Shown here one piece after another: positions 45,984 through 54,839 of a stretch of 64,000 nt of DNA. The DNA comes from Neisseria sicca (lineage in GTDB: Bacteria; Pseudomonadota; Gammaproteobacteria; Burkholderiales; Neisseriaceae). Location: the NCBI RefSeq assembly GCF_017753665.1, contig NZ_CP072524.1:1550001-1614000 (forward strand), in the 5' to 3' direction. The notes under the pieces were generated by a model, which had not been told where the DNA came from, searched no databases, and saw nothing but the letters and a program-made list of their open reading frames with translations. Both the position numbers and the translations under genes were made by a program. Positions within the stretch are counted from its first letter, which is position 1. Every line of letters begins with the position of its first letter.

Positions 45984-48900
45984 ATGCAGTATTTCTGCCT
46001 ACTCATCCCCATCCTCATTGGCTATCTGCTTGACGAAATGACCGTCGGCGTCATTTTCGGCTCCATTTTATGGCTGTTTGCGCGGGAACTCGGCAAGCCG
46101 CGTCAGGAAGAACATGATGCAAAACTGCAAAATCTGGAAAAAGAAATCGAGTTGCTGAAACTGCGTTTGACGGCGTTGGAACATGAAACTGTGCATCATG
46201 AAGCGGAAGTCGGGCAGGCGCGGAAACTGCATGCTGTTTTGTCCGAACATGCCGACGATATTCAGACGACCCCTGCGCCGCTTCATAAGAAGGTTGAACC
46301 TTTGGCAACGGCGGACAATGCGTCCGTCGAGCCGCACATCGAACCGGTTGCCGCTCCCTCTTTTTCTACACCTGCTCCCCCTGTTTCCGCCGAACCTTCC
46401 GTACAGCCCGAACCTGCTTTGTCCGCAGACAGCGTTGAAACGCCTATCGAAGTTTCCGCTATTCAAGAGAACAAGCTCGAACAAGACGCGCCTGTCCTGC
46501 AAACGTCGTCTGAAAACGAAGCTCCGATGTCGTCTGAACCTATATCTGAAACCGCAGACGCAAAATCCAGTGAAACCGTTATCCATAAGGAAGAAGGTTT
46601 CGATTTCAAATTCTCCGAAAATCCCATTGTCGCTTGGTTCTTGCGCGGCAATCCGCTGCTGAAAACCGGTATCGTGGTGCTGTTCCTTGGCTTGGCGTTC
46701 CTCTTGCGCTATGCCTCCGAGCGGATTTATGTGCCGGTGGAAATGCGTTATCTGACCGTGGCAGGCGCGGGTCTGGCGGCGGTCGTCGGCGGCTGGAAGC
46801 TGCAAAGCCGTAAGCGCGAATACGGCTTGGTATTGCAGGGCTTCGGCGTGGCGGTGATGTATCTGACCTCTTTGGCGGCGTTGAAACTGCATCCGCTGCT
46901 GCCCGCGCCGATCGTGTTTGTGCTGATGGTGGCGATGGTCGTATTAATGGCGTTGCTGGCAATCAGGCAAAACGCGCAGATTATGGCGCAGGTCGCCTTG
47001 GTCGGCGGTCTGGCGGCGCCCATCCTGGTATCGGACGGTAGCGGCAATTATTTGGTGCTATTTTCCTACCTTTCCCTGCTCAATGCCGGTGTAGCGGCGA
47101 TTGCTTGGTTTAAGGCATGGCGGCCGCTGAATCTGACGGGTTTCGCCGGAACTTTCTCCATCGCCGCGTTGTGGGGCATGCAAAGCTATACGCCGCAGCA
47201 TTTCGCCACTACCGAGCCTTTCCTGATTTACCACTGGCTGCTTTACACCTTCATCGCCTATCTGTTCGCCCGCCGCAAGCTGACAGAAAACCGCGAAGAC
47301 ACGCTCGCGCCCGTTGCCGACAATGCGACGCTGGAAGAAATTTGGAACAGCCTCTACTCCCACGGCCTGCGCGTCCACGTCCTCGACCATACTTTATTGT
47401 TCGGCACAATGGCGGCGGCGTTCGGGCTGCAATACCGCATGGTGGAACACTGGCCGTCTGCGGACGCATTCTCCGCGCTGGGCTTCGCCGCCGTTTACGG
47501 GCTTGCCGCGCTGATGCTGAAACGGCAACAGGGTTTGTATATCTTGCGTCAGGCATTTGTTGCCCTGTCGCTGCTTTTCCTCACGCTCGCCGTTCCGCTT
47601 TACTTTGAACGCGGCAACACCGTCATCCTGTGGACGGTAGAATCCGCGCTCGTGTATTTCTTCGGACTGCGCCAACAGCGTCCCCATATGCGTTTGGGGG
47701 CGCTCGTCGTTTATCTGCTGGCGGCACTGATCCAGCTGAGCGGTTATCAGCCGGGAGAAAACACCATCCTGCAAGGTCAATGGTTCACCACCCTGCTGAC
47801 CCTGTTCGGCGGCGCGGCAATTTACCTGCAATGGCACCTCTACCGCCGTAAAGGCTCGGCACAATGGGAACAGACGCTTCAAGACGCAGCCCTCTGCGCC
47901 GCCCTGTTCTACACATCCATCCTGCCTTTGCTGTTTTTCGCAGAACGCGGCAGCATCATCGTTTTCTCTGTTTTGGTCGCAGCTTGGGCGTTCTGCCGAG
48001 GCAAAGGCAAGTCGGAGGTGTTCAGCACATTCGCCTTGGGCAATGCAATCTTTACTCTGATCTTCCAAGCCTCGATTAATGATGAACCCTACGGCTTTTT
48101 GACACACTGGCACCTTTTCGCTGCCGCGCCTCTGCTGTTTGCCGCCGCCTACATGCTGCAATATTTGCGTGTCCAAACCGAAGCATCTGAAAACCAAGAC
48201 AAACAAGACCAACCCCTCCCATTCTCGCGGATTGCAGGCTGGGCTATCCTCGTTATCGCCCTGATGCTGGGCGGCTTCGCCACCTACACCCAATGGACGG
48301 GCGAAGAAACCCTGTTTATCGAGCTTTGGGCATTGCCGATATTCACCACCTTGCTGTTGCTTGCCAACCGTTTGAACTGGAAAGAACTTTTTCAGACGAC
48401 CTTGGCATTCATGCCCCTGTTTGCCCTGCACTTCATCGGCTATCACCTCGAACACCTATGGATGGCCGCCGCAGCCCTCCCGCTTGCTGCCGCCACCGTG
48501 TTGAATTTCGTCATCCTGAATAACCACCGAATCAATGCGCCTATCGACTTGCACAAACTCAACATCATCATGCTCGGCATCCTTTGGTCGCTTTGGGCAG
48601 GAATGTATGTCGGCGATCATCTCTACGGCGTTTGGTCGCAGCTCTCGTGGCTTGCCGTACCGCTGATCATGTGGATCGTCCTCCATACGCAGCGGCAGCG
48701 CGGCTTTTTCAGACGACATCAAGCCGCCTATCAGCATTTCGCCCTGCCGATAGCCGCCCTTGCCGCCGCAAGTTGGATGATATGGACGAACTTCTCCACT
48801 CCGTTCCAACCCGCGCCGTTGCCGTATATCCCGCTGCTTAACCCGCTGGAGCTCGCCTGCGCCGGAACGCTGTGGTTTGCCCTGAAGTCCCTGCCCGAAG

Positions 48901-49310
48901 CCCTGCCTTTGGAATACCGCCGCGTGAACGCGCCCGGTGTCGCCGCCCTCGCATTCATGGTTATCAGCGCGGGCGTGATGCGCCTGTGGCACTTCTACGA
49001 CGGCATCACTTGGCGACTCGACATTATGCTCCAATCCTTCGGCCTGCAAGCCAGCCTCTCCGTCGTCTGGGCAGTGACCGCCATCATCCTCATGGTGTAC
49101 GGCAACCGCCGCAAACTGCGCCCCTTCTGGATAACCGGCGCGGCGCTGATGGCCGTCGTCGTCGTCAAACTCTTCCTCATCGAGCTTTCCAACAGCGGCG
49201 GCATCGCCCGCATCGCCTCCTTCATCATCGTCGGCGTGCTGCTGCTTCTGGTCGGCTGGTTCGCGCCCGTTCCGCCCAAAGCGGTGGAAAACGAAGAGGA
49301 CAAAGCATAG
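45984..49310 (+). CDS. DUF2339 large multi-spanning membrane protein
   Basis: 1108 residues from MQYFCLLIPILIGYLL (ACAGG upstream); a longer frame overlapping trkH is a shadow. Layout: an N-terminal membrane helix pair (1-33), a coiled coil (HDAKLQNLEKEIELLKLRLTALEHE, about 44-70), a long Pro/Ser/Glu-rich cytosolic linker (about 90-205), then more than 20 membrane helices starting at FLRGNPLLKTGIVVLFLGLAFLLRY. This matches DUF2339, a family of unknown function. Two DUS-like segments in the linker encode TSSENEAPMSSE. Confidence 0.85.
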   Translation: MQYFCLLIPILIGYLLDEMTVGVIFGSILWLFARELGKPRQEEHDAKLQNLEKEIELLKLRLTALEHETVHHEAEVGQARKLHAVLSEHADDIQTTPAPLHKKVEPLATADNASVEPHIEPVAAPSFSTPAPPVSAEPSVQPEPALSADSVETPIEVSAIQENKLEQDAPVLQTSSENEAPMSSEPISETADAKSSETVIHKEEGFDFKFSENPIVAWFLRGNPLLKTGIVVLFLGLAFLLRYASERIYVPVEMRYLTVAGAGLAAVVGGWKLQSRKREYGLVLQGFGVAVMYLTSLAALKLHPLLPAPIVFVLMVAMVVLMALLAIRQNAQIMAQVALVGGLAAPILVSDGSGNYLVLFSYLSLLNAGVAAIAWFKAWRPLNLTGFAGTFSIAALWGMQSYTPQHFATTEPFLIYHWLLYTFIAYLFARRKLTENREDTLAPVADNATLEEIWNSLYSHGLRVHVLDHTLLFGTMAAAFGLQYRMVEHWPSADAFSALGFAAVYGLAALMLKRQQGLYILRQAFVALSLLFLTLAVPLYFERGNTVILWTVESALVYFFGLRQQRPHMRLGALVVYLLAALIQLSGYQPGENTILQGQWFTTLLTLFGGAAIYLQWHLYRRKGSAQWEQTLQDAALCAALFYTSILPLLFFAERGSIIVFSVLVAAWAFCRGKGKSEVFSTFALGNAIFTLIFQASINDEPYGFLTHWHLFAAAPLLFAAAYMLQYLRVQTEASENQDKQDQPLPFSRIAGWAILVIALMLGGFATYTQWTGEETLFIELWALPIFTTLLLLANRLNWKELFQTTLAFMPLFALHFIGYHLEHLWMAAAALPLAAATVLNFVILNNHRINAPIDLHKLNIIMLGILWSLWAGMYVGDHLYGVWSQLSWLAVPLIMWIVLHTQRQRGFFRRHQAAYQHFALPIAALAAASWMIWTNFSTPFQPAPLPYIPLLNPLELACAGTLWFALKSLPEALPLEYRRVNAPGVAALAFMVISAGVMRLWHFYDGITWRLDIMLQSFGLQASLSVVWAVTAIILMVYGNRRKLRPFWITGAALMAVVVVKLFLIELSNSGGIARIASFIIVGVLLLLVGWFAPVPPKAVENEEDKA

Positions 49311-49324
49311 CCCAGTCCCAAAGC

Positions 49325-49367
49325 AAAGGTCGTCTGAAAGACAGATTTAGGCTTTCAGACAACCTTT
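49325..49367 (+). terminator. DUS hairpin terminator of DUF2339 gene
   Basis: Inverted DUS pair with one mismatch (CAGACAACC) and a short loop after the stop. Confidence 0.65.
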
Positions 49368-49510
49368 CGAATAATTTGCTTGAACCACTATTCAGCAGTT
49401 TTTTGAATCTTGACCCATACTACCTCAAACGCCCGCCTTGCTCTACCATTGCCGTTATTCCCATTCCCGCCGACGAAAGGAAAATACGCAAAAATCCATA
49501 AGTTAGAAAT

Positions 49511-49577
49511 GCAGCAGCCTTGAAATATTCCCGAAATGCCAAGGTCTGGATTCCCGCCTGCGCGGGAATGACGGCGG
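49511..49577 (+). repeat. RS/dRS3 repeat, left flank of cassette
   Basis: 67 bp ending in ATTCCCGCCTGCGCGGGAAT (dRS3, 49550-49569) plus GACGGCGG. The same 67 bp recur inverted at 51271-51337 with three mismatches. Confidence 0.9.
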
Positions 49578-49630
49578 CAGATTAAACATAGAACTCGATC
49601 GGCAAGACAGTATCGACGCACCACCGTCCC

Positions 49631-49652
49631 GTAGCATGGGCTTTGCCCACAA
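49631..49652 (+). repeat. GTAGC-GTGGGCTTTGCCCAC repeat, copy 1
   Basis: A 22-bp sequence with a palindromic GTGGGC TTT GCCCAC core (one base altered: GCATGGGC). Other copies lie at 51443, 51507 (inverted) and 54614. Confidence 0.7.
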
Positions 49653-49720
49653 AATCCGTTTGAAAACCTTGAACCAAAGAATAGCTATAAAACCCGAACG
49701 GACAATGACTATTTCAAAGC

Positions 49721-49776
49721 AAAGGTCGTCTGAAAACCGATAGCTGGTTCCGCCAAAACGTTTTCAGACGACCTTT
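49721..49776 (-). terminator. DUS pair after pentapeptide gene
   Basis: Inverted DUS with a loop of about 23 bases, just after the stop on the leftward strand. Confidence 0.55.
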
Positions 49777-49797
49777 CGGGTAACAACCGTCTCTTGG

Positions 49798-51120
49798 CTA
49801 ATTCCCCATAGATTTCTTGCCGGACAAATCGGCAATTTTATTCAACAAATCAAGCACCTTATCCGATCCGAAATCATTGTCCGACTGCTTATCTGCCGAT
49901 GAATTGTCAGGCAGGTATTGGCTATTGAGCAGGCGATTGCGGATTTGGGTAAAGGTTTCCTGCACATATTCGTTTGCTTTTTCCGGATTGTTGAAACTGA
50001 CGGCTGCGTGCTGAGAGGCTTCAAGCAAACCACTATACAGCTCGATTTGGTGTTTCATATTGGAAAAATGGCGGACTTCTGTTAACAGGTTTTTCTGATG
50101 CCGCAGACAGGTTGTGCCAATCAGCATTAGGGTAATAATGGGGAATGTATAAAACAGGATATTCAGTTTTTTCTCCACGAAAAGTTCAGGAAGACATACA
50201 ACAAAACTACCAAAACTTATCAGCAAAATTATGCTTATACTGAATAGTACAATACCTAACCATTTGAAAAGCCACGCTGAACGATCATTATTTTTAATTT
50301 GTTTATCTGTATTTTTCAAAGCCTCTGACAAAGATTGTTGTGCCTCTCTAATCCGTCCTTTTAATTTTTCTTTCCTCTTATCTAAGTTATCTTTTGCTTG
50401 TTTTAGTTGTTCCTTAAGGTCTTTAATTTCTTCCTCATCTTTTACCGTCTTCGATTCGGCTTGATTTAATTTTGCTTCTAAACTTTGGATGGTTATTTCT
50501 GAAGATTGGGGCTTTCTTCCCCAGTTATCATTAGAGAAATGAATAGGAGCGATGAATTGTATAAAACCCTGGGGAGGTTCAAGAAAATGAGTCATTGCTT
50601 CATCTAGACTAGCTTCATATACATTTGCTCCCTGTAAATCTGCTCCAGTTAAATCTGTCCCAATTAAATTTGCTCTAGTTAAATTCGCCCCTCTTAACTC
50701 AGCACCAGTTAGATTTGCACCAGTCAAATCCGCACCAGTCAAATCCGTTCTTGTTAAATCCGCCCCTCTTAAATTTGCTCCACTTAAATGAGCATTAATC
50801 ATTTTTGCCTTACTAAGAATTGCCCTCTTAAGATTTGCGCCATTGAGATTTCCTTTTATTAGATTTGCAGCCTCTAAATTTGCCTCACTCAAATCCGCAT
50901 GACTGAAATTTATTTCTCTGAGAATTGCGAACCGTAAATTCACAGTCCAAGGTGATGCACTTGGAAGATAGGCATGGTATCTGAAAGATATACCTGAAAA
51001 ATCTTGCCCAGATAAATCAGCCCGTTTACCACTCTGTCCATTACTATCAACCCATAATTGATGCTCCTTTAAAATGGACAAAAAGGTTTCTTCATCTATT
51101 TGCATATCGTTATTTTCCAC
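49798..51120 (-). CDS. pentapeptide-repeat, coiled-coil membrane protein
   Basis: 440 residues with a GTG start (AAGGGA upstream); an ATG five codons later is the alternative. Layout: N-terminal 60 residues, then about 20 A(N/D)LxG-type pentapeptides (about 60-170, e.g. GADLTRTDLTGADLTGANL). A Lys/Glu-rich coiled coil follows (about 208-270). Two membrane helices come next (about 283-306 and 322-340), and then a cytosolic tail. No catalytic motif was seen. The gene is clearly more AT-rich than its neighbours and lies between inverted repeats, so it was probably acquired. A role as a membrane-tethered scaffold or in stress or phage defence is only speculation. Confidence 0.85.
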   Translation of the reverse strand: MENNDMQIDEETFLSILKEHQLWVDSNGQSGKRADLSGQDFSGISFRYHAYLPSASPWTVNLRFAILREINFSHADLSEANLEAANLIKGNLNGANLKRAILSKAKMINAHLSGANLRGADLTRTDLTGADLTGANLTGAELRGANLTRANLIGTDLTGADLQGANVYEASLDEAMTHFLEPPQGFIQFIAPIHFSNDNWGRKPQSSEITIQSLEAKLNQAESKTVKDEEEIKDLKEQLKQAKDNLDKRKEKLKGRIREAQQSLSEALKNTDKQIKNNDRSAWLFKWLGIVLFSISIILLISFGSFVVCLPELFVEKKLNILFYTFPIITLMLIGTTCLRHQKNLLTEVRHFSNMKHQIELYSGLLEASQHAAVSFNNPEKANEYVQETFTQIRNRLLNSQYLPDNSSADKQSDNDFGSDKVLDLLNKIADLSGKKSMGN

Positions 51121-51270
51121 GACATATTCCCTTTCCTTAAATCTATGTTGCCCTAAAGCCTATGAACAAAAATTGTAGGTTTAATAAAATTAATCATCCA
51201 AAATAATTTCACATAATACTGAACTGCAATAGTAAGTAATGTATGAATGCCAAACCTAGCCTGCATTCTA

Positions 51271-51373
51271 CCGCCGTCATTCCCGCGCAGGCGGGAATCC
51301 AGACCTTGGTATTTCAGAAATATTTCAAGGCTGCTGCGACTTCAAACTTTTGGATTCCCGCCTGCGCGGGAAT
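51271..51373. repeat. dRS3-RS-dRS3 repeat block
   Basis: Two dRS3 units (51279-51298 and 51354-51373), each ATTCCC-N8-GGGAAT, enclose a 55-bp RS segment. The outer edges are CCGCCGTC and GACGGCGG, so the whole block has an inverted-repeat frame. The left 67 bp are the inverse of 49511-49577. Confidence 0.9.
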
Positions 51374-51409
51374 GACGGCGGAGGTTTCGGCAAAATTGCT
51401 CCTCCCGTT

Positions 51410-51492
51410 TTCAGACGGCCTTTTGCCTCGTCGGTGTGCGTTGTAGCGTGGGCTTTGCCCACGATAATGGTGGGTAAAAGAGGCCGTCTGAA
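51410..51492. repeat. pair of AGGCCGTCTGAA (AG-DUS) uptake sequences
   Basis: The inverted copy TTCAGACGGCCT (51410-51421) and direct copy AGGCCGTCTGAA (51481-51492) carry C where all neighbouring DUS have T. This is the dialect of the meningococcus-like Neisseria group. Confidence 0.9.
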
Positions 51493-51528
51493 ATTTTGAG
51501 TTTGATTCGTGGGCAAAGCCCACGCTAC
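51443..51528. repeat. inverted pair of GTAGC-GTGGGCTTTGCCCAC repeats
   Basis: The direct copy (51443-51464) and an exactly inverted copy (51507-51528) each have a palindromic GTGGGC-TTT-GCCCAC core. Together they can form a long hairpin enclosing the second foreign-dialect DUS. Confidence 0.8.
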
Positions 51529-51558
51529 GGGTTTCAGACGACCTCTGCTATCCCCCTT

Positions 51559-53766
51559 TTACATCTCTTCCAATTTCGCAAACTTGGTATCCAGCTCTTT
51601 CACACCCTGTTTGCCGAAGTTGATGGTCAGGCGGGCGGATTCGCCTTTGTCCACGGCATCGATGATGACGCCGGTGCCGAATTTGGCGTGGCGGACGTTT
51701 TGTCCGATGCGGAAGCCTGCGTAGGTTTGGGGCTGTTTGTAGTCGTCGATGATTTTGTCTTTGGGCGCGGCGGTTTGGCGCGGGTTGCCGTAGCTGTCGT
51801 AGGCGGTCTTTTTGACGGACAGGTAATGCAATACTTCGGGTGGGATTTCTTCGACGAAGCGGGAGACGATGCCGAATTGGGTTTGCCCGTGCAGCATTCT
51901 TTGCTGCGCCATGGTGATGTAGAGGCGTTTGCGGGCACGGGTGATGGCGACGTACATGAGTCGGCGTTCTTCTTCGAGGCCGCCGCGTTCGGCAAGGCTC
52001 ATTTCGCTGGGGAAGCGGCCTTCTTCCATGCCGGTGAGGAAGACGGCGTTAAATTCCAAGCCTTTGGCGGCGTGGACGGTCATGAGTTGGACGGCTTTTT
52101 CGCCCGCGCCTGCTTGGTTTTCGCCGGATTCGAGAGCGGCGTTGCTGAGGAAGGCGAGGATGGGGAAGGCGGGGTCGTCTGAAATGTTTTCAGGCAGGGT
52201 TTCAAAGTTGCTGTCTTCGGGTTTGAACTCGATGGCGGCGTTGACGAGTTCGTCGAGGTTGTCGAGGCGGTCTTGGTTGTCGCCTTTTTGGGTTCGGTAG
52301 TGTTCGGTCAGGCCGCTGTCTTTGAGGATGCCGACGATGATTTCGGGCAGGGGCAGTTGTCCGACTTGGTTGCGCAGGGCTTCAATCAGGCGGACGAAGG
52401 CGGCGACTTTGGCGGCTTTTGCGCCGGCGTTGCAGGCTGCCTGCCAGAGGGTGATGCCTTGTTCGTTTGAGGCTGCCTGAAGGTTTTCGATGGTGCGTGC
52501 GCCGATGCCGCGCGGCGGGAAGTTGATGACGCGCAAGAGGGCGTTGTCGTCGTCGGGATTGACGGCGAGGCGCAGGTAGGCGAGTGCGTGTTTGATTTCT
52601 TGGCGTTCGTAAAAGCGCAAGCCGCCGTAGATTTTGTAGGGGATGCCGCTGCGGAACAGGCTTTGTTCGATAACACGGGATTGGGCGTTGCTGCGATAGA
52701 GGACGGCGATTTCGTCTAAATCCCAGCCTTCGCGTTCGAGGGCTTTGGTTTCGTCAACTATGAATTGGGCTTCTTCGAGGTCGGTAAAGGCGGAGTAGTA
52801 GCGGATTCTGTCGCCTGCTTCGGCGTCGGTGCGCAGGTTTTTGCCGAGGCGTTCGTCGTTGTTTTCGATAACGGCGTTGGCGGCGGCAAGGATGTTGCCG
52901 ACGGAACGGTAGTTTTGTTCGAGTTTGACGGGCGCGTCGATGTGGAACTCTTCCATCAGCGCGGTCATGTTGCCGACGTGTGCGCCACGGAACCGGTAGA
53001 TGCTTTGGTCGTCGTCGCCGACGGCAAATACCGCCGCGTTGCCGCCCGCCATGAGTTTGAGCCATGCGTATTGCAGTTTGTTGGTGTCTTGGAACTCGTC
53101 AACGAGAATGTGGTTGAAGCGGTTTTGGTAATGTTGGCGCAGGATTTCGTTACTTTGCAGCATTTCGTAGCTGCGGAGCATGAGTTCGGCGAAATCGACC
53201 ACGCCTTCGCGTTGGCAGATTTTGTCATATTCGGCGTAGCATTCAATCATGCGGCTTGTGTGCGGGTCTGGCGCGCTCAACACGGAAGCGCGCAAACCGG
53301 ATTCTTTTTGCGCATTGATAAAGCCTTGCAGCGAACGCGGCGCGATGATTTCTTCGGCGATGTTGAGGCTTTTGAGCAGGCGTTTGATAAGGGAAAGCTG
53401 GTCGCCGCTGTCGAGGATTTGAAAGGAAGACGGCAGACCGGCATCGCGGTGGTGCAGGCGCAAAAAGCGGTGGCAGAGACCGTGGAACGTGCCGAGCCAC
53501 ATGGCGCGGACGTTGATGGGAATCATCGCGCCGAGTCGGGTTTGCATTTCTTTGGCGGCTTTGTTGGTAAACGTTACCGCCATAATGCTGTGTACGCTTG
53601 CCTGACCGGTTTGCAACAGCCATGCGATGCGCGTGGTCAGCACGCGCGTTTTGCCACTGCCCGCGCCCGCCAAAACGAGAGCGGATTGCGGTGGCCAGGT
53701 TACGGCGGAGAGTTGTTCGGGGTTCAAGCCTTGCAGCAGATTGGGGGCGGATTGGTCGGGAAACAT
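51559..53766 (-). CDS. uvrD: DNA helicase II UvrD
   Basis: 735 residues, a superfamily 1A helicase. Walker A is AGAGSGKTRVL (about residue 35), motif Ia AVTFTNKAAKEM, Walker B LVDEFQDTN, motif III GDDDQSIYRFRGAH, motif IV NYRSVGNI, and motif V/VI VHAAKGLEF / VAITRARKRL. The C-terminal GQNVRHAKFGTGVIIDAVDKG is the Tudor-like RNA polymerase-binding domain of UvrD/PcrA, which separates it from Rep. It unwinds DNA 3' to 5' in mismatch and excision repair. Confidence 0.95.
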   Translation of the reverse strand: MFPDQSAPNLLQGLNPEQLSAVTWPPQSALVLAGAGSGKTRVLTTRIAWLLQTGQASVHSIMAVTFTNKAAKEMQTRLGAMIPINVRAMWLGTFHGLCHRFLRLHHRDAGLPSSFQILDSGDQLSLIKRLLKSLNIAEEIIAPRSLQGFINAQKESGLRASVLSAPDPHTSRMIECYAEYDKICQREGVVDFAELMLRSYEMLQSNEILRQHYQNRFNHILVDEFQDTNKLQYAWLKLMAGGNAAVFAVGDDDQSIYRFRGAHVGNMTALMEEFHIDAPVKLEQNYRSVGNILAAANAVIENNDERLGKNLRTDAEAGDRIRYYSAFTDLEEAQFIVDETKALEREGWDLDEIAVLYRSNAQSRVIEQSLFRSGIPYKIYGGLRFYERQEIKHALAYLRLAVNPDDDNALLRVINFPPRGIGARTIENLQAASNEQGITLWQAACNAGAKAAKVAAFVRLIEALRNQVGQLPLPEIIVGILKDSGLTEHYRTQKGDNQDRLDNLDELVNAAIEFKPEDSNFETLPENISDDPAFPILAFLSNAALESGENQAGAGEKAVQLMTVHAAKGLEFNAVFLTGMEEGRFPSEMSLAERGGLEEERRLMYVAITRARKRLYITMAQQRMLHGQTQFGIVSRFVEEIPPEVLHYLSVKKTAYDSYGNPRQTAAPKDKIIDDYKQPQTYAGFRIGQNVRHAKFGTGVIIDAVDKGESARLTINFGKQGVKELDTKFAKLEEM

Positions 53767-53911
53767 GGGAAGAGGTCGTCTGAAAAATGGGAATACGGTA
53801 TTTTAATGGAAACGGCAAAGGTCGTCTGAAAAGATGTTTCAGACGACCTTTTGCTTGCATTCCACGATGCAAACGCTATATCCTCCGCCTAAAATCCATT
53901 CTTCCGAAACC

Positions 53912-54604
53912 ATGACACGCCTCCTTCATACCCTTGCCGACGGTACGCAAATCACCGTCGAACTCAAACGCAGTGCCAAGAAAAATCTGATTCTGCGCCC
54001 CGTCAATATGCAGACGGTCAGCATCAACGTCCCACCCTTTTTTCAAGACCACGCGTTGGCAAGCTGGTTGGCGGCAAACGAAACGATTTTGCGGAACACA
54101 CTTGCCAAAACGCCCGTGCATCCCGTTCCCCACCCAAACTTACCCGAGTGGATTTGGTATCGGGGAATAAAGACCAAGCTGGATACCCACAGCCAAAGCC
54201 ATATCCGTATCACGTCGTCTGAAATCCTGCTTCCCCGAAAAGAAACCGCCGCACAAATCGACCACCTGCGCCGCCTGTTGAACGAACGCGCCCGCGAATA
54301 CCTGCTGCCCCGCCTTGAAAAACACGCAGCCGAAACAGGGCTGACGCCCGCTGCCACAGACCTGAGCAACGCCAAAACCTTTTGGGGCGTATGCCGCCCG
54401 CACACCGGCATCCGCCTCAACTGGCGGCTGATCGGCGCGCCCGAATACGTCGCCGACTATGTCTGCATCCACGAACTCTGCCACCTCCGCCACCCCAACC
54501 ACAGTCCGCGCTTTTGGCATTTGGTGAACACGCTGACGCCGCATACCGATAATGCTAAAAGTTGGCTGAAGGCGCACGGGCGGGAATTGTTTGTGCTGGG
54601 GTGA
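53912..54604 (+). CDS. YgjP-like (DUF45/WSS1-type) metalloprotease family protein
   Basis: 230 residues from MTRLLHTLADGTQITVEL; in-frame ATGs at 53867 and 53834 give longer forms whose extra residues are partly translated DUS. The zinc motif is HELCHLRHPNHSPRFW (HExxH variant with third His), preceded by the YVADYVCI strand typical of YgjP. An SDD/SSE-type DUS segment (TSSEILL) is internal. It is predicted as a metal-dependent hydrolase; substrate unknown. Confidence 0.85.
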   Translation: MTRLLHTLADGTQITVELKRSAKKNLILRPVNMQTVSINVPPFFQDHALASWLAANETILRNTLAKTPVHPVPHPNLPEWIWYRGIKTKLDTHSQSHIRITSSEILLPRKETAAQIDHLRRLLNERAREYLLPRLEKHAAETGLTPAATDLSNAKTFWGVCRPHTGIRLNWRLIGAPEYVADYVCIHELCHLRHPNHSPRFWHLVNTLTPHTDNAKSWLKAHGRELFVLG

Positions 54605-54613
54605 AGAGTAACC

Positions 54614-54635
54614 GTAGCGTGGGCTTCGTCCGCGA
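54614..54635 (+). repeat. GTAGCGTGGGC repeat, diverged copy
   Basis: GTAGCGTGGGCTTCGTCCGCGA matches the 51443 copy with changes in the right half of the palindrome. It is followed by CCCCTCTCCC-type sequence like that at 36503-36681. Confidence 0.6.
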
Positions 54636-54773
54636 GAATCCCCCTCTCCCGTCCGGCTGGAGAGAATTGGAGAAAGGGTGGCTCTTGTCCCTTGTTCTGT
54701 ATATTTGCAAGCCACCCATATCCTAGCCTTCCCTCGCCGGATAGGGGAAAGGGATAAGGTTGCTGTAACTGAA

Positions 54774-54818
54774 AAAGGTCGTCTGAAAAACCTATTTCAA
54801 GCTTTTCAGACGACCTTT
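54774..54818. terminator. bidirectional DUS hairpin terminator
   Basis: Inverted DUS arms with a loop of about 14 bases between the converging YgjP-like and AI-2E-family genes. Confidence 0.75.
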
Positions 54819-54839
54819 CATCTATATTTCAAACACTAT

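Larger units (their letters stand above)
49311..49797. other. repeat-rich intergenic region
   Basis: No gene. Contents: terminator at 49325, a 67-bp RS/dRS3 repeat at 49511-49577, a GTGGGCTTTGCCCAC-type repeat at 49631-49652, and the terminator of the pentapeptide gene at 49721-49776. Confidence 0.7.
51121..51558. other. repeat-rich intergenic region with foreign-dialect DUS
   Basis: No gene. It holds a dRS3-RS-dRS3 block (51271-51373), two AGGCCGTCTGAA uptake sequences (51410-51421 inverted, 51481-51492), an inverted pair of GTGGGC-TTT-GCCCAC repeats (51443-51464 and 51507-51528), and a standard DUS near 51531. Confidence 0.75.

Noticed and set aside
47394..48455. 353-codon frame on the minus strand
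   Set aside because: Antisense to the DUF2339 gene, no recognisable domain.
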